A DNA stretch of 24,562 bases from an uncultured Bacteroidota bacterium (GCA_903847655.1 CAINEG010000159.1:1-24562); one strand, 5' to 3'. Shown: positions 16,273 through 24,502, counted from the first letter of the stretch. The notes: generated by a model from the sequence alone, not told the origin. A program made the numbers and translations.

Positions 16273-17955
16273 CTAATTTAAATATTTAGCCACAATCGGA
16301 ACACGGCGGCCAACGCCAAATGCTTTAGGTGAAATACGAATGATGGGACAAAACTGATTCCGCTTGTATTCGTTCGTGTTTACCATCTTCAAAGTTTTAT
16401 CAACCAAGCCTGCATCAAATCCAAATGCTTTAATGATGGCAGGACCTGCTCTTTTTTCAATGTATTGAAACAAAATCTGATCTAAAATTTCATAAGCTGG
16501 TAAACTGTCACTGTCTTTTTGGTCGGGTCTCAATTCTGCACTAGGTGCCTTGGTGATAATGTTTACAGGAATAATTTCTTTGTTACGATTGATGTATTTG
16601 GCTAGTTCATACACTTGCATTTTATAGCAGTCTCCCAAAACACCTAAGCCACCTGCCATGTCTCCATATAAAGTGCCATAGCCGGTAGCTAATTCACTTT
16701 TATTGGAAGTGTTTAATAATACATAACCAAATTTATTGGCCAGGGCCATCAATAAATTACCTCTCGATCTACTTTGAATGTTTTCTTCTGCCAAAGAAAA
16801 AGGAAGGTCTTTAAACAAAGGTTTCAAAGTGCTTAAAAAACTTTCATACACTTCCTTGATTGGAATGAGGTCGTAAGGGTTATTTAAATTTTTACTTAAT
16901 TGAACTGCATCGTTAACAGAATGTTCGGTGGAATAAGGAGAAGGCATTAAAATGGCATGTACATTTTCTTTGCCTAAGGCTTCGCAAGCAATGGCCAAGG
17001 TTACTGCAGAATCAATGCCTCCAGAAGAACCTAAAATTGCTTTTTTAAATCCCATTTTATTAAAATAATCTTTCACACCTAATACCAATGCTTGGTAAAC
17101 TTGATCAATATTTAAATCTGGAATTAATTTTAAAGGATTCAGCTCCTTGCTCGGAACACTGGCTGCAGGTTCTAAAATTGGGGCAAGAATAGATCCATCA
17201 TCGGCACAATCAAAAACCGCCAGGGCCGATTCAAACATAGGCAGGGCGCCACATAAGTTGGCATTTTTATCAAAAACCAAGGAACTGCCATCAAAAACAA
17301 TTTCGGTTTGGCTACCAATGGCATTGCAATAAAATAAGGGAATCTTGTATTTTAATACATTCGATTTAATGGTGGCTTTTCGATCTTCGTCATGCGTATA
17401 ATCAAAAGGAGAAGCACTTAAGTTTAATAAGATGTCTGGATGTTGATCCATCATTTTATCCATGGGACAAATTCGGTACAATGGGTTGTCTCCTAAGTTC
17501 CATATATCTTCACAAATGGTAATAGCTAAATTTTTTCCTTTGAATGGAATTACTTTCCAATCCTCTGCAGGTTCAAAGTATCTGTTCTCATCAAATACAT
17601 CGTAAGTAGGTAACAATGTTTTATGTATTTCTGCAAGAATCTTTTTTTCGTACAAAAAAAACGCAGCGTTGTACAAGTCCTTTCCTTTTTTATTGGGATT
17701 GCGCGCGGGGCTGCCAATTAAAACGCCAATGGTATCAGCTGCGGCTTTAATGGTATCGATACTTTCGTAACATTTTGCAATAAAATCATCAAACTCCACA
17801 AAGTCTCTGGCAGGATAGCCGCAAACGCTCATCTCACTAAATAAAATTAAATCCGCTCCTAGTTTTTTGGCTTCTTCAATAGCGCATAAAATTTTATGCG
17901 TGTTTTGTTCAAAATTGCCAATATGATAATTCTGTTGAGCGATACAAATCTTCAT
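16273..17955 (-). CDS. nadE: Glutamine-dependent NAD+ synthetase
   Basis: This 560-residue two-domain enzyme makes NAD+ from nicotinic acid adenine dinucleotide, ATP and glutamine, the last step of NAD synthesis. The N-terminal nitrilase-type glutaminase domain (about 1-260) has its triad: E41 in LFSEMSVCGYP, K112 in HKTLLPTYDVFDENRYF and C148 in ITICEDIW. The C-terminal synthetase domain has the pyrophosphatase P-loop GSSGGIDSAVTLA (309-321) and the SNKSELATGYGTLYGDMAGG segment. It therefore frees its own ammonia from glutamine and needs no separate subunit. Length fits the shorter two-domain bacterial class rather than the ~680-residue form. It lies 91 nt downstream of apaG and 69 nt upstream of namZ, all on the minus strand. 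Start supported by MKICIAQQNYHIG, the first beta strand of the domain. Confidence 0.97.
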   Translation of the reverse strand: MKICIAQQNYHIGNFEQNTHKILCAIEEAKKLGADLILFSEMSVCGYPARDFVEFDDFIAKCYESIDTIKAAADTIGVLIGSPARNPNKKGKDLYNAAFFLYEKKILAEIHKTLLPTYDVFDENRYFEPAEDWKVIPFKGKNLAITICEDIWNLGDNPLYRICPMDKMMDQHPDILLNLSASPFDYTHDEDRKATIKSNVLKYKIPLFYCNAIGSQTEIVFDGSSLVFDKNANLCGALPMFESALAVFDCADDGSILAPILEPAASVPSKELNPLKLIPDLNIDQVYQALVLGVKDYFNKMGFKKAILGSSGGIDSAVTLAIACEALGKENVHAILMPSPYSTEHSVNDAVQLSKNLNNPYDLIPIKEVYESFLSTLKPLFKDLPFSLAEENIQSRSRGNLLMALANKFGYVLLNTSNKSELATGYGTLYGDMAGGLGVLGDCYKMQVYELAKYINRNKEIIPVNIITKAPSAELRPDQKDSDSLPAYEILDQILFQYIEKRAGPAIIKAFGFDAGLVDKTLKMVNTNEYKRNQFCPIIRISPKAFGVGRRVPIVAKYLN

Positions 17956-18046
17956 AAAGCAAAGGTCGGTTTTTTAAAAGAAATAAACTGGCTATTTAAG
18001 TAAGATTTATTGCAGCAGAGAAAGGGCAACAGCCTTGCTTTCAGGC

Positions 18047-18433
18047 TTAGTTTAATTTAACTGGCGCCACCATTTTAAATGCCGGGATATTGACATTGAT
18101 TAAATCCCTAGTTTCGATGTTTTCCATCGTATAATGGCCTTGCATTTTTCCCAATTCGCTCTTTAAATGACAGCCGCTCACATATTGATAATGTTTACCA
18201 GGCATAATTAAGGGCTGAACCCCCACAACGCCTTCGCCTTCAACAATTCTATGTTCTGAATTGCTGTCAAAAACTTCCCAATAACGTTTCAATAATTTGA
18301 CAGGAAAAGAGTTGTGATTTTCAATAGTGATGCGGTAAGCAAACATGTACTCATTTTGCATAGGATTGCTGTAATCCTTTTGATAAAAGGTTTCTATGCT
18401 TACTTCAACACCTTCTGAAATTTTTGAGACCAT
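18047..18433 (-). CDS. apaG: ApaG domain protein
   Basis: This 128-residue protein is almost entirely one ApaG domain, a fibronectin-III-like beta sandwich: EYMFAYRITIENHNSFPVKL, then LLKRYWEVFDSN, the glycine-rich VEGEGVVGVQPLIMPG, YVSGCHLKSELGKMQGHY and a C-terminal IPAFKMVAP. Length is typical. ApaG was linked genetically to magnesium and cobalt resistance in enterobacteria, where it lies with the dinucleotide hydrolase gene apaH; the same fold occurs in F-box proteins. Its biochemical role is not settled, and here it has no apaH or rRNA methyltransferase neighbour. It is first of a minus-strand group with nadE and namZ and is divergent from the isocitrate dehydrogenase gene, with 180 nt between starts. 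Confidence 0.9.
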   Translation of the reverse strand: MVSKISEGVEVSIETFYQKDYSNPMQNEYMFAYRITIENHNSFPVKLLKRYWEVFDSNSEHRIVEGEGVVGVQPLIMPGKHYQYVSGCHLKSELGKMQGHYTMENIETRDLINVNIPAFKMVAPVKLN

Positions 18434-18546
18434 AAGTAAACTGTCAGTTATACAAGGCAGGTAATACTGCAGGATAAAAGTACCAAATATTTGCCCCTCT
18501 TATATAAAAAGGTAGTCTATTTTTTTATTAGACCCCATAAGTCGCG

Positions 18547-18554
18547 TAACTTTG
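18547..18554 (+). promoter_or_regulatory. Candidate -7 promoter element for the isocitrate dehydrogenase gene
   Basis: TAACTTTG matches TAnnTTTG exactly and lies in the intergenic region 59 nt before the ATG, predicting a leader of about 50 nt. The expected -33 position falls in a T-rich stretch (18520-18530) without a clear TTTG. Confidence 0.45.
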
Positions 18555-18569
18555 CGAAAACTAATGAAT

Positions 18570-18582
18570 TAGGCCAGGCCTA
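18570..18582. promoter_or_regulatory. Short palindrome in the isocitrate dehydrogenase leader, possible operator
   Basis: TAGGCC-A-GGCCTA is a perfect 6-bp inverted repeat around one central base, set just downstream of the candidate start site. A one-base spacer cannot form a good RNA loop, so a DNA-binding dimer site is the better reading. Single occurrence; unproven. Confidence 0.25.
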
Positions 18583-18613
18583 GAATTGGTTTTCAAGCTA
18601 AAATTTATCAAAA

Positions 18614-20065
18614 ATGAAGATCGCAGTTGCAAAAGGAGATGGCATTGGGCCCGAAATCATGGAATCAGTAATCACCATTTTCAATGCGGCCAAAGTGCCC
18701 CTGGACTATGATTTTGTGGACATGGGTAAATGGGTTTTTGATAAAGGGTTTAACAATGGCATGACCCCTCAAGCCAAAGACACGATTGAAGCCTTGGGCA
18801 TACTTTTCAAAGGTCCGATGGAAACGCCTAAGGGCAAGGGGGTAAAAAGTGTGAATGTAACTGCAAGAAAAACTTGGAATACTTACGCGAACGATAGAAA
18901 ATTTCAAACCCTAAGTGGCGTTGATACCGTTTTTAGTAAAGCAGGTATTGCGATTGATTTAACCATTGTAAGAGAAAACATCGAAGATACTTACGGAGGT
19001 ATTGAACACATGCTAACGCAGGATGTAGCCTTAGGTAGACGTTTTATTACACGTCCAGGTAGCGAGCAGGTGATTCGTTATGCATTTGAAATGGCCAAGA
19101 AAAAAGGAGCCAAAAGAATTACTTGTGGCCACAAGGCCAATATCATGAAATTAACGGATGGTTTATTTTTGGAAGTATTTAAAGAAGTAGCCAAAGAATA
19201 TCCTGAATTAAAAGCAGATGATGTCATTGTAGATGACTTGTGCATGAAATTGGTCAGTCGCCCCGATTTATTTGATGTGATTGTTTTAACTAATTTACAA
19301 GGAGATATCGTAAGTGATTTATGTGCTGGATTAGTAGGTGGGCTTGGTTTTGCGCCGTCTGCCAATATTGGAGATCATATTTCTATTTTTGAAGCAGTGC
19401 ATGGAACAGCACCAGATATAGCTGGAAAAAACATTGCCAATCCAACTTCTTTATTGTTAAGTGGATTAAGTATGCTTAGACATTTAGGTTTGATGGAACA
19501 AGCCATCATGATTGAAAATGCATTGTTGTTTACTTTAGAATCTGGCATTCATACTGGGGATTTTGGTGATAAATCAATACCCTCGGTCAATACAACTGTT
19601 TTTGCACAAGCCATTATTGATAATTTTGGAAAGCAACCCAAGCATAATCCAAAACCACTCTTACCTAATTTTTATGTAACACCCACCAATTTTAAATTGG
19701 AACATCATCCTATGTTGCAAAGTGATTTAAATGATCAACATAAAATTGTAGGGGTAGATTTTTTTATAGAAAGTAATGATCAACCGCTAGTAATTGCAGA
19801 CAAATGTTTAAGTCATACAACTGAGGCCCTAAAATTGGTGACCATCACCAATAGAGGAACACAGGTTTGGCCTTCAGGCTCTATATTTACCAATTTGGTG
19901 AATCAATATTATTGCAGGTTTGAGACTGCGAATGAATTGCCCATGTCACAAAATGAGGTGATTGATTTATACCGCGCTTTGGCCATGGATTTTACCATCT
20001 GTTCCCTAGAAATATTGAATATGTGGGCAGATAAGAAAGCCTATAGTTTGGCGCAAGGCCAATAG
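18614..20065 (+). CDS. icd: Isocitrate dehydrogenase with C-terminal extension, NAD-type coenzyme residues
   Basis: The enzyme oxidises isocitrate to 2-oxoglutarate in the TCA cycle. The 483-residue protein has a complete beta-decarboxylating dehydrogenase core (1 to about 335): KGDGIGPEIM (7-16), the substrate segment KSVNVTARKTWNTYANDRK (78-96), RENIEDTYGGIEH with Y127, CGHKANIMKLTDG with K174, and metal ligands D231 and D235 in NLQGDIVSDL. Residues about 340-483 form an extra domain, as in the Thermus thermophilus-type enzymes, absent from E. coli Icd (about 416). Database relatives are usually named NADP-dependent. However, the coenzyme-discriminating positions read HGTAPDIAGKNIANP, with D268 and I269 where NADP enzymes have Lys and Tyr, which predicts NAD+. 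A candidate promoter lies at 18547 and E2 follows 125 nt downstream on the same strand. Confidence 0.93.
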   Translation: MKIAVAKGDGIGPEIMESVITIFNAAKVPLDYDFVDMGKWVFDKGFNNGMTPQAKDTIEALGILFKGPMETPKGKGVKSVNVTARKTWNTYANDRKFQTLSGVDTVFSKAGIAIDLTIVRENIEDTYGGIEHMLTQDVALGRRFITRPGSEQVIRYAFEMAKKKGAKRITCGHKANIMKLTDGLFLEVFKEVAKEYPELKADDVIVDDLCMKLVSRPDLFDVIVLTNLQGDIVSDLCAGLVGGLGFAPSANIGDHISIFEAVHGTAPDIAGKNIANPTSLLLSGLSMLRHLGLMEQAIMIENALLFTLESGIHTGDFGDKSIPSVNTTVFAQAIIDNFGKQPKHNPKPLLPNFYVTPTNFKLEHHPMLQSDLNDQHKIVGVDFFIESNDQPLVIADKCLSHTTEALKLVTITNRGTQVWPSGSIFTNLVNQYYCRFETANELPMSQNEVIDLYRALAMDFTICSLEILNMWADKKAYSLAQGQ

Positions 20066-20190
20066 TATCCACTCTTTTGCTCAAATAGCCTTGAATTTGA
20101 CTGTTTTTGCTATAAAATTGCTTTTTCTGGTGGGAAAAAAAACAATTTTGACGTAATTTCACGGCTTAATTACAAAACTTACTTTTACCT

Positions 20191-20808
20191 ATGGCAGAAG
20201 TTATCTTAATGCCCCGTTTAAGCGATACCATGACCGAAGGGGTGGTGGCTGCATGGCATAAAAAAGTGGGGGATACCGTTAAAAAAGGTGATCTATTGGC
20301 CGAGATTGAAACGGACAAAGCCACCATGGAATTAGAAAGCTATCAAGATGGCATTTTATTACATATAGGTACACCAAGAGGTGGAAAATTACAAGTAAAC
20401 GATTTATTGGCCATTTTTGGAAAAGTGGGAGAAGATATTTCTGCGTTGATTGCAAAAAATACAAATGGAGCTGCGGCAACTGCACCAGCTACCGAATCAA
20501 GTCCGCTTGCTGTTGAATCTGATCCATCTACTGTTGCGTCAATTGCGGATGCAACTGCCATGGAAGAAGTAGTCTTGATGCCACGTTTAAGTGATACCAT
20601 GACCGAAGGGGTGATTGCAGGTTGGCATAAAAAAGTAGGCGACAAGGTGACAAAAGGAGAAGTGTTGGCAGATATCGAAACGGATAAAGCCACCATGGAA
20701 TTGGAATCTTATAAAGATGGAATTTTATTGTATCAAGGTGCGCAGGCAGGAGAAAAAATATTGGTGAATGAATTGTTATGTATCATTGGTCAACCTGGTT
20801 TAGATATT
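20191..20808 (+). repeat. Intragenic tandem duplication of the lipoyl domain
   Basis: The unit from 20191 repeats from 20560, an offset of 369 nt with no gap over about 83 codons; I count about 59 identical residues of 83. The repeat includes the first ATG: residue 124 is again Met (20560-20562), followed by EEVVLMPRLSDTMTEG against AEVILMPRLSDTMTEG in copy 1. Confidence 0.85.
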
Positions 20809-21813
20809 GATGGTATTGTAAAATCTATCAAAGCACCTAAGAATGTGGCAGCCACAGAAGCGCCAAAAGCTGCACCTGCAGTACCTGCAACAGCAGCAGT
20901 AGCTGCAAGTCCAGCGCCATCCAGCACTAGTGCACAAGTGGTGAATGATGGAAGAATATTTGCCTCTCCTTTGGCAAAAAAAATCGCCAAAGACAAAGGC
21001 ATCGATTTAAAATATGTGAAAGGCAGCGGTGAACATGGAAGAATTACTAGAACTGATTTAGAAAATTATACGCCTGCTACTTCTACTGCAGGAGGAAAAA
21101 TAAATACGACCAGAAGTAATTTTGTAGGTCAAGTAAGTTTTGTAGATACACCAGTTTCTCAAATGCGTAAAACCATTGCGAGACGTTTAAGTGAAAGTTT
21201 ATTTACAGCGCCGCATTTTTACTTAACCATGAAGATTAATATGGATGCCACCATTGCTGCAAGAACAGTAATGAATGAAACGGCCCCTGTTAAAATCAGC
21301 TTCAACGATTTTATTGTTAAAGCAGTAGCCCTTTCTTTGAAACAACATCCTAAAGTAAACAGCAGTTGGTTGGGTGATGTGATTCGTGAAAACCATCATG
21401 TGAATATTGGTATTGCAGTGGCAGTGGACGAAGGTTTATTAGTTCCTGTACTTCGTTTTGCTGATGGCCTTTCTTTGGATGAGATAAGTGTTTCAGTTAA
21501 AGAGTTTGCTAAAAAAGCAAAAGATAAAAAATTACAACCTTCAGATTGGGAAGGAAGCACATTTACGATTTCTAATTTAGGTATGTTTGGCATAGATCAA
21601 TTCACGGCCATCATCAATCCTCCAGATGCTTGTATTTTAGCAGTAGGTGGTATTGCACAAGAGCCTGTGGTAAAAAATGGTCAAATTGTACCAGGCAATG
21701 TGATGAATGTAACTTTAAGTTGTGACCATAGAGTGGTAGATGGTGCAACAGGGTCTGCCTTCTTACAAACCTTAAAAGCGAATTTAGAAGAACCTATAAG
21801 AATGTTCATTTAA
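20191..21813 (+). CDS. Pyruvate dehydrogenase complex E2 (dihydrolipoamide acetyltransferase) with two lipoyl domains
   Basis: E2 carries acetyl groups on lipoyl-lysine from E1 to CoA and forms the core of the complex. The 540-residue protein shows, in order: lipoyl domain 1 (1 to about 83, lipoyl K43 in EIETDKATMELES), an Ala/Ser/Thr linker, lipoyl domain 2 (124 to about 206, K166 in the same motif), a second Ala/Pro linker, a peripheral subunit-binding domain (about 255-293, FASPLAKKIAKDKGID), and a catalytic domain (about 318-540) ending with SCDHRVVDGATG (H513, D517). The two lipoyl domains align without gaps at a 123-residue offset. Domain order and catalytic motif suit the acetyltransferase of PDH more than the one-lipoyl E2 of oxoglutarate dehydrogenase, but a branched-chain E2 is not excluded. 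E1 and E3 genes are not adjacent. It ends at a terminator array. Confidence 0.93.
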   Translation: MAEVILMPRLSDTMTEGVVAAWHKKVGDTVKKGDLLAEIETDKATMELESYQDGILLHIGTPRGGKLQVNDLLAIFGKVGEDISALIAKNTNGAAATAPATESSPLAVESDPSTVASIADATAMEEVVLMPRLSDTMTEGVIAGWHKKVGDKVTKGEVLADIETDKATMELESYKDGILLYQGAQAGEKILVNELLCIIGQPGLDIDGIVKSIKAPKNVAATEAPKAAPAVPATAAVAASPAPSSTSAQVVNDGRIFASPLAKKIAKDKGIDLKYVKGSGEHGRITRTDLENYTPATSTAGGKINTTRSNFVGQVSFVDTPVSQMRKTIARRLSESLFTAPHFYLTMKINMDATIAARTVMNETAPVKISFNDFIVKAVALSLKQHPKVNSSWLGDVIRENHHVNIGIAVAVDEGLLVPVLRFADGLSLDEISVSVKEFAKKAKDKKLQPSDWEGSTFTISNLGMFGIDQFTAIINPPDACILAVGGIAQEPVVKNGQIVPGNVMNVTLSCDHRVVDGATGSAFLQTLKANLEEPIRMFI

Positions 21814-21854
21814 TAAATAAGGGCCTTTAAAGAATTTAAGGCCCTTGTTTATTA
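21811..21854. terminator. Hairpin overlapping the E2 stop codon
   Basis: AAGGGCCTT (21819-21827) pairs with AAGGCCCTT (21838-21846), and the stem extends through A/T pairs with one G-T wobble to 21811/21854. It includes the TAA stop. The A/T flanks supply U-rich ends in both directions, so it can act for E2 and perhaps in reverse. Confidence 0.75.
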
Positions 21855-21870
21855 ATAATAATGATTTTTT

Positions 21871-21903
21871 CGAGGGACCCCATAAACGGGCCCCTCGTTT
21901 TTT
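21871..21903 (+). terminator. Second hairpin with T run, plus-strand terminator
   Basis: CGAGGGACCC (21871-21880) pairs with GGGCCCCTCG (21888-21897) with one A/C mismatch and a 7-nt loop, followed by six T at 21898-21903. On the left it is flanked by T rather than A, so it should work only for plus-strand transcripts. Confidence 0.7.
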
Positions 21904-21921
21904 GAACACGCTAATGATTTT

Positions 21922-21957
21922 AAAAAAGCCTCCCCGATTTATCGGGAAGGCTTTTTT
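21922..21957. terminator. Third hairpin, bidirectional terminator
   Basis: Six A, then GCCTCCCCGAT (21928-21938), face ATCGGGAAGGC (21941-21951), then six T at 21952-21957; one C/A mismatch. A and T runs flank both sides, so it can terminate both E2 and the convergent metalloprotease gene, whose stop is about 50 nt away. Confidence 0.85.
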
Positions 21958-22007
21958 GTGAGGTTCTTCTTTCAAAGTCTATATATAATAAGACTTTAAT
22001 TAATAAA

Positions 22008-24416
22008 CTAATCTAGATCACATCCAATGGGCGCGCCCGGAGGGATGATGGTAGGTTTAGGAAGTACAATGTCTTTTGGATTATTAATTCTTTCTAAAGC
22101 ATAATTGTATTGTGCTTTGTGGGCAAGATCTGTTTTTGCTAAAGCTTCTAATTTAGATTTTAATAGTTGGATTCGATCATTGCAAATGCTTCTCACTTCA
22201 TAATTGGCCTCAGGGCTTTGCGCCACACCTAGCAACCAAGTCAAGGTTAATTCTTGTGTTTGCAATTGAATGCTTCCTTCTAAACCTGTTGGTATTTTCG
22301 TATACCATGTTTTTTCTAAAATAGCATCTAATACTTGATCCCAGCCGATGGTATTAGCCCTGGCTTTATTTTGTACCAATCTATTGGCTCTTTCCACATT
22401 GAATAAAAAGCCTAATTCAAAATCTGCCAATGCTTCTGCCGCTGCCAATGCATCAAAGCTCATGCCTGTTCTTTTGTCAAATAATTCACCCACGCCATAA
22501 TACATCGGAGGGCGAGGTGGAATCAATGCTAAAATTCTTTCAGGTATTACTAATGAACTAGCAGACAAGCAAGCTAATGCCGCAGACAAAGCTTTTTGTT
22601 GAATCGCATTACTTAAAATGGTTGGTTTAATTTGACCTGCATCACCACGAACACTGTAATTATAATTCATGCCCCCAATCAACTTAGTGACTGCCTCGAA
22701 TTGATAGCGGTGGTAATTGTACAGGGGAACTAGTACATCTTCTAATTTACTTAGTGGTGTGCCATTGGTGATGGCCGATTCGTCAAATTGTTCCAATCCT
22801 TTTTTTCTTACAGCCAATACTTGGTCCAAACCAGCCACTGCATCAGCTTGGTTGTCCCATAAATGGGCATAAGGATGAAAACCACTTGCCGCTCTTGCAT
22901 CCGCATCTGCAATAAACAACAAACCATTTTTAGAATTCTCTGCCAATAGATTGTCTAAAGCAGCCTTTTCTGTCTCTGCACTTATCCCCCCAAAATCTTG
23001 GTAGCCATAAATGATAGCGCGCTTATCCCAGGCGCCAATTTCATTAGTGTAAATTTTTGAAAAATCTATTTCTCCTTTTTCATTCACGAATACATTGGGG
23101 TGTGGGTAGTCCATCACGGATGCGCGATCATTGTAATTTGATGCATAATTATGTTGTAAGCCAATGGTATGGCCTACTTCATGCGCTGCCAACTGTCTCA
23201 ATCTTTGCAAAGCAGCGGTCCTCATTTTGTCTGTTACAGGTTTTCCATCGATGTAAGGAGAAAGTAAAGCGGTGAATATTAAATAATCTTGACGTACACG
23301 TAAGGAGCCCAAGGTAACTTGCCCTTTGATGATTTCTCCAGTCCTTGGATCAGAGATGGTCGATCCATAACTCCAACCTCTTGTGGAACGATGTACCCAA
23401 TTGATCATATTGTATCGAATGTCCATTGGATCTGCTGAATCTGGTAATACTTTTACTTGAAAAGCATTTTTATAGCCCGCTGCTTCAAAAGCTTGATTCC
23501 ACCATCTTGCACCATCCAGTAAGGCAGATCGAATAGGTTCGGGGGTACCGTTGTCTAGATAATAAATAATAGGTTTCACTGGTTCGCTCAAAGCGGCAGT
23601 AGGATCTTTTTTAAATAAACGATGTCTATTGATGACCATTTTCTGAATGGGTTCACTAATGTCACTTCCATAATCAAAATAACTGTTGCCAAAATAGCCA
23701 CTTCTTATATCGTAATTTCTGGGTGTATAATTATTGTCTGGAAGTTCTACAAAACTATGGTGCGTTCTTACAGTCAGTGCTTCAGTGGATGGAGCAATGG
23801 TTTGAATGAATCTACCTGCGTCTGCGCCGCCTATAAAAGTAAGGGTGGCTTCAAATTCTGAATTCTTTGGAAAGTTTTTGGTATTCTTGATGTAAATGGC
23901 AGACCTTGGTTCGCTCAATGCGTAAGTACCTTGTTTCATTTTTCTAATTCTGTCTGACACGCCATGAGCGTCTCTTAAAAAGAAAGGAGTAGCATCAATC
24001 AAGATGGTATTGTTTTCTTCTGCTTCTACGCTGAAGCTAAAAAGTATGGATTGTGCAAAAGATTCATTCACTGCTTTTTGCTCTCTTGGATCATTGGTGA
24101 TGGCACGATAATCATAATTGGGCTGGGTGAGCAATACTTTCTTACCAACTCTTTGAAAATAGACAATTCTGCTATCCCCAATCTGACCTCTGTCAAGCCC
24201 TATATCATTGGATCCTAGCCCGGCAGGCAATGAATTGACATACAAAAATGGTAGTTCTAATTTATCAATGGCTACGTATATTTTTCCCTGTCCTGCATCC
24301 CACCAATAATTAAAATAACCTTGGTGTAATTCCATCGACTTGGTTTTTTCTGCAATGGAATTGTTTTGTGCTTGCAGCAGCAAAGGGAAAAATAAAAACA
24401 TTAAAATAATACGCAT
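22008..24416 (-). CDS. Secreted zinc metalloprotease, DUF5117/DUF4953 type
   Basis: This 802-residue exported protein has a short signal peptide (about 1-17, ending LLLQAQ). The active site is AHEVGHTIGLQHN: H412, E413, H416 and H422 give the extended HExxHxxGxxH zinc site of metzincins, and SVMDYP (M435) is the Met-turn. The N-terminal 200 residues (ELHQGYFNYWWDAGQGKIY, then LPFLYVNSLPAGLGSNDIGL) match DUF5117 of Bacteroidota metalloproteases, and the region after the active site matches the associated DUF4953-like part. Catalytic residues are intact. No C-terminal T9SS sorting domain is visible, so it may be periplasmic or released otherwise. It stands alone, with a terminator for a preceding minus-strand gene just upstream and the triple-hairpin region downstream. 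Stop codon is TAG. Substrate unknown; protein degradation for nutrition is the family-based guess. Confidence 0.9.
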   Translation of the reverse strand: MRIILMFLFFPLLLQAQNNSIAEKTKSMELHQGYFNYWWDAGQGKIYVAIDKLELPFLYVNSLPAGLGSNDIGLDRGQIGDSRIVYFQRVGKKVLLTQPNYDYRAITNDPREQKAVNESFAQSILFSFSVEAEENNTILIDATPFFLRDAHGVSDRIRKMKQGTYALSEPRSAIYIKNTKNFPKNSEFEATLTFIGGADAGRFIQTIAPSTEALTVRTHHSFVELPDNNYTPRNYDIRSGYFGNSYFDYGSDISEPIQKMVINRHRLFKKDPTAALSEPVKPIIYYLDNGTPEPIRSALLDGARWWNQAFEAAGYKNAFQVKVLPDSADPMDIRYNMINWVHRSTRGWSYGSTISDPRTGEIIKGQVTLGSLRVRQDYLIFTALLSPYIDGKPVTDKMRTAALQRLRQLAAHEVGHTIGLQHNYASNYNDRASVMDYPHPNVFVNEKGEIDFSKIYTNEIGAWDKRAIIYGYQDFGGISAETEKAALDNLLAENSKNGLLFIADADARAASGFHPYAHLWDNQADAVAGLDQVLAVRKKGLEQFDESAITNGTPLSKLEDVLVPLYNYHRYQFEAVTKLIGGMNYNYSVRGDAGQIKPTILSNAIQQKALSAALACLSASSLVIPERILALIPPRPPMYYGVGELFDKRTGMSFDALAAAEALADFELGFLFNVERANRLVQNKARANTIGWDQVLDAILEKTWYTKIPTGLEGSIQLQTQELTLTWLLGVAQSPEANYEVRSICNDRIQLLKSKLEALAKTDLAHKAQYNYALERINNPKDIVLPKPTIIPPGAPIGCDLD

Positions 24417-24443
24417 AAAAAAGAATTTATATTAAAAATAAAA

Positions 24444-24483
24444 AATCCCGCCTCACCCGAAAAATCGGAAACGGGGCGGGATT
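24444..24483 (-). terminator. Terminator of a minus-strand gene entering from the right edge
   Basis: AATCCCGCC (24444-24452) pairs with GGCGGGATT (24475-24483), with an inner CCGA/TCGG pair (24457-24460, 24465-24468). Read on the minus strand it is followed by a T-rich run (24431-24445 reversed), so it ends the gene at 24503-24562 before the metalloprotease start. Confidence 0.75.
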
Positions 24484-24502
24484 GTAATTTAAGTTTTTTT
24501 TA

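Noticed and set aside
20343..20696. Antisense 117-residue open frame across the lipoyl repeats
   Set aside because: Shadow of the duplicated lipoyl coding sequence and Ala-rich linker.
22029..22038. GC-rich 10-bp palindrome GGGCGCGCCC
   Set aside because: It lies in the metalloprotease C-terminal codons (PPGAPIG) and is explained by Gly-Ala-Pro coding; too compact for an RNA loop.
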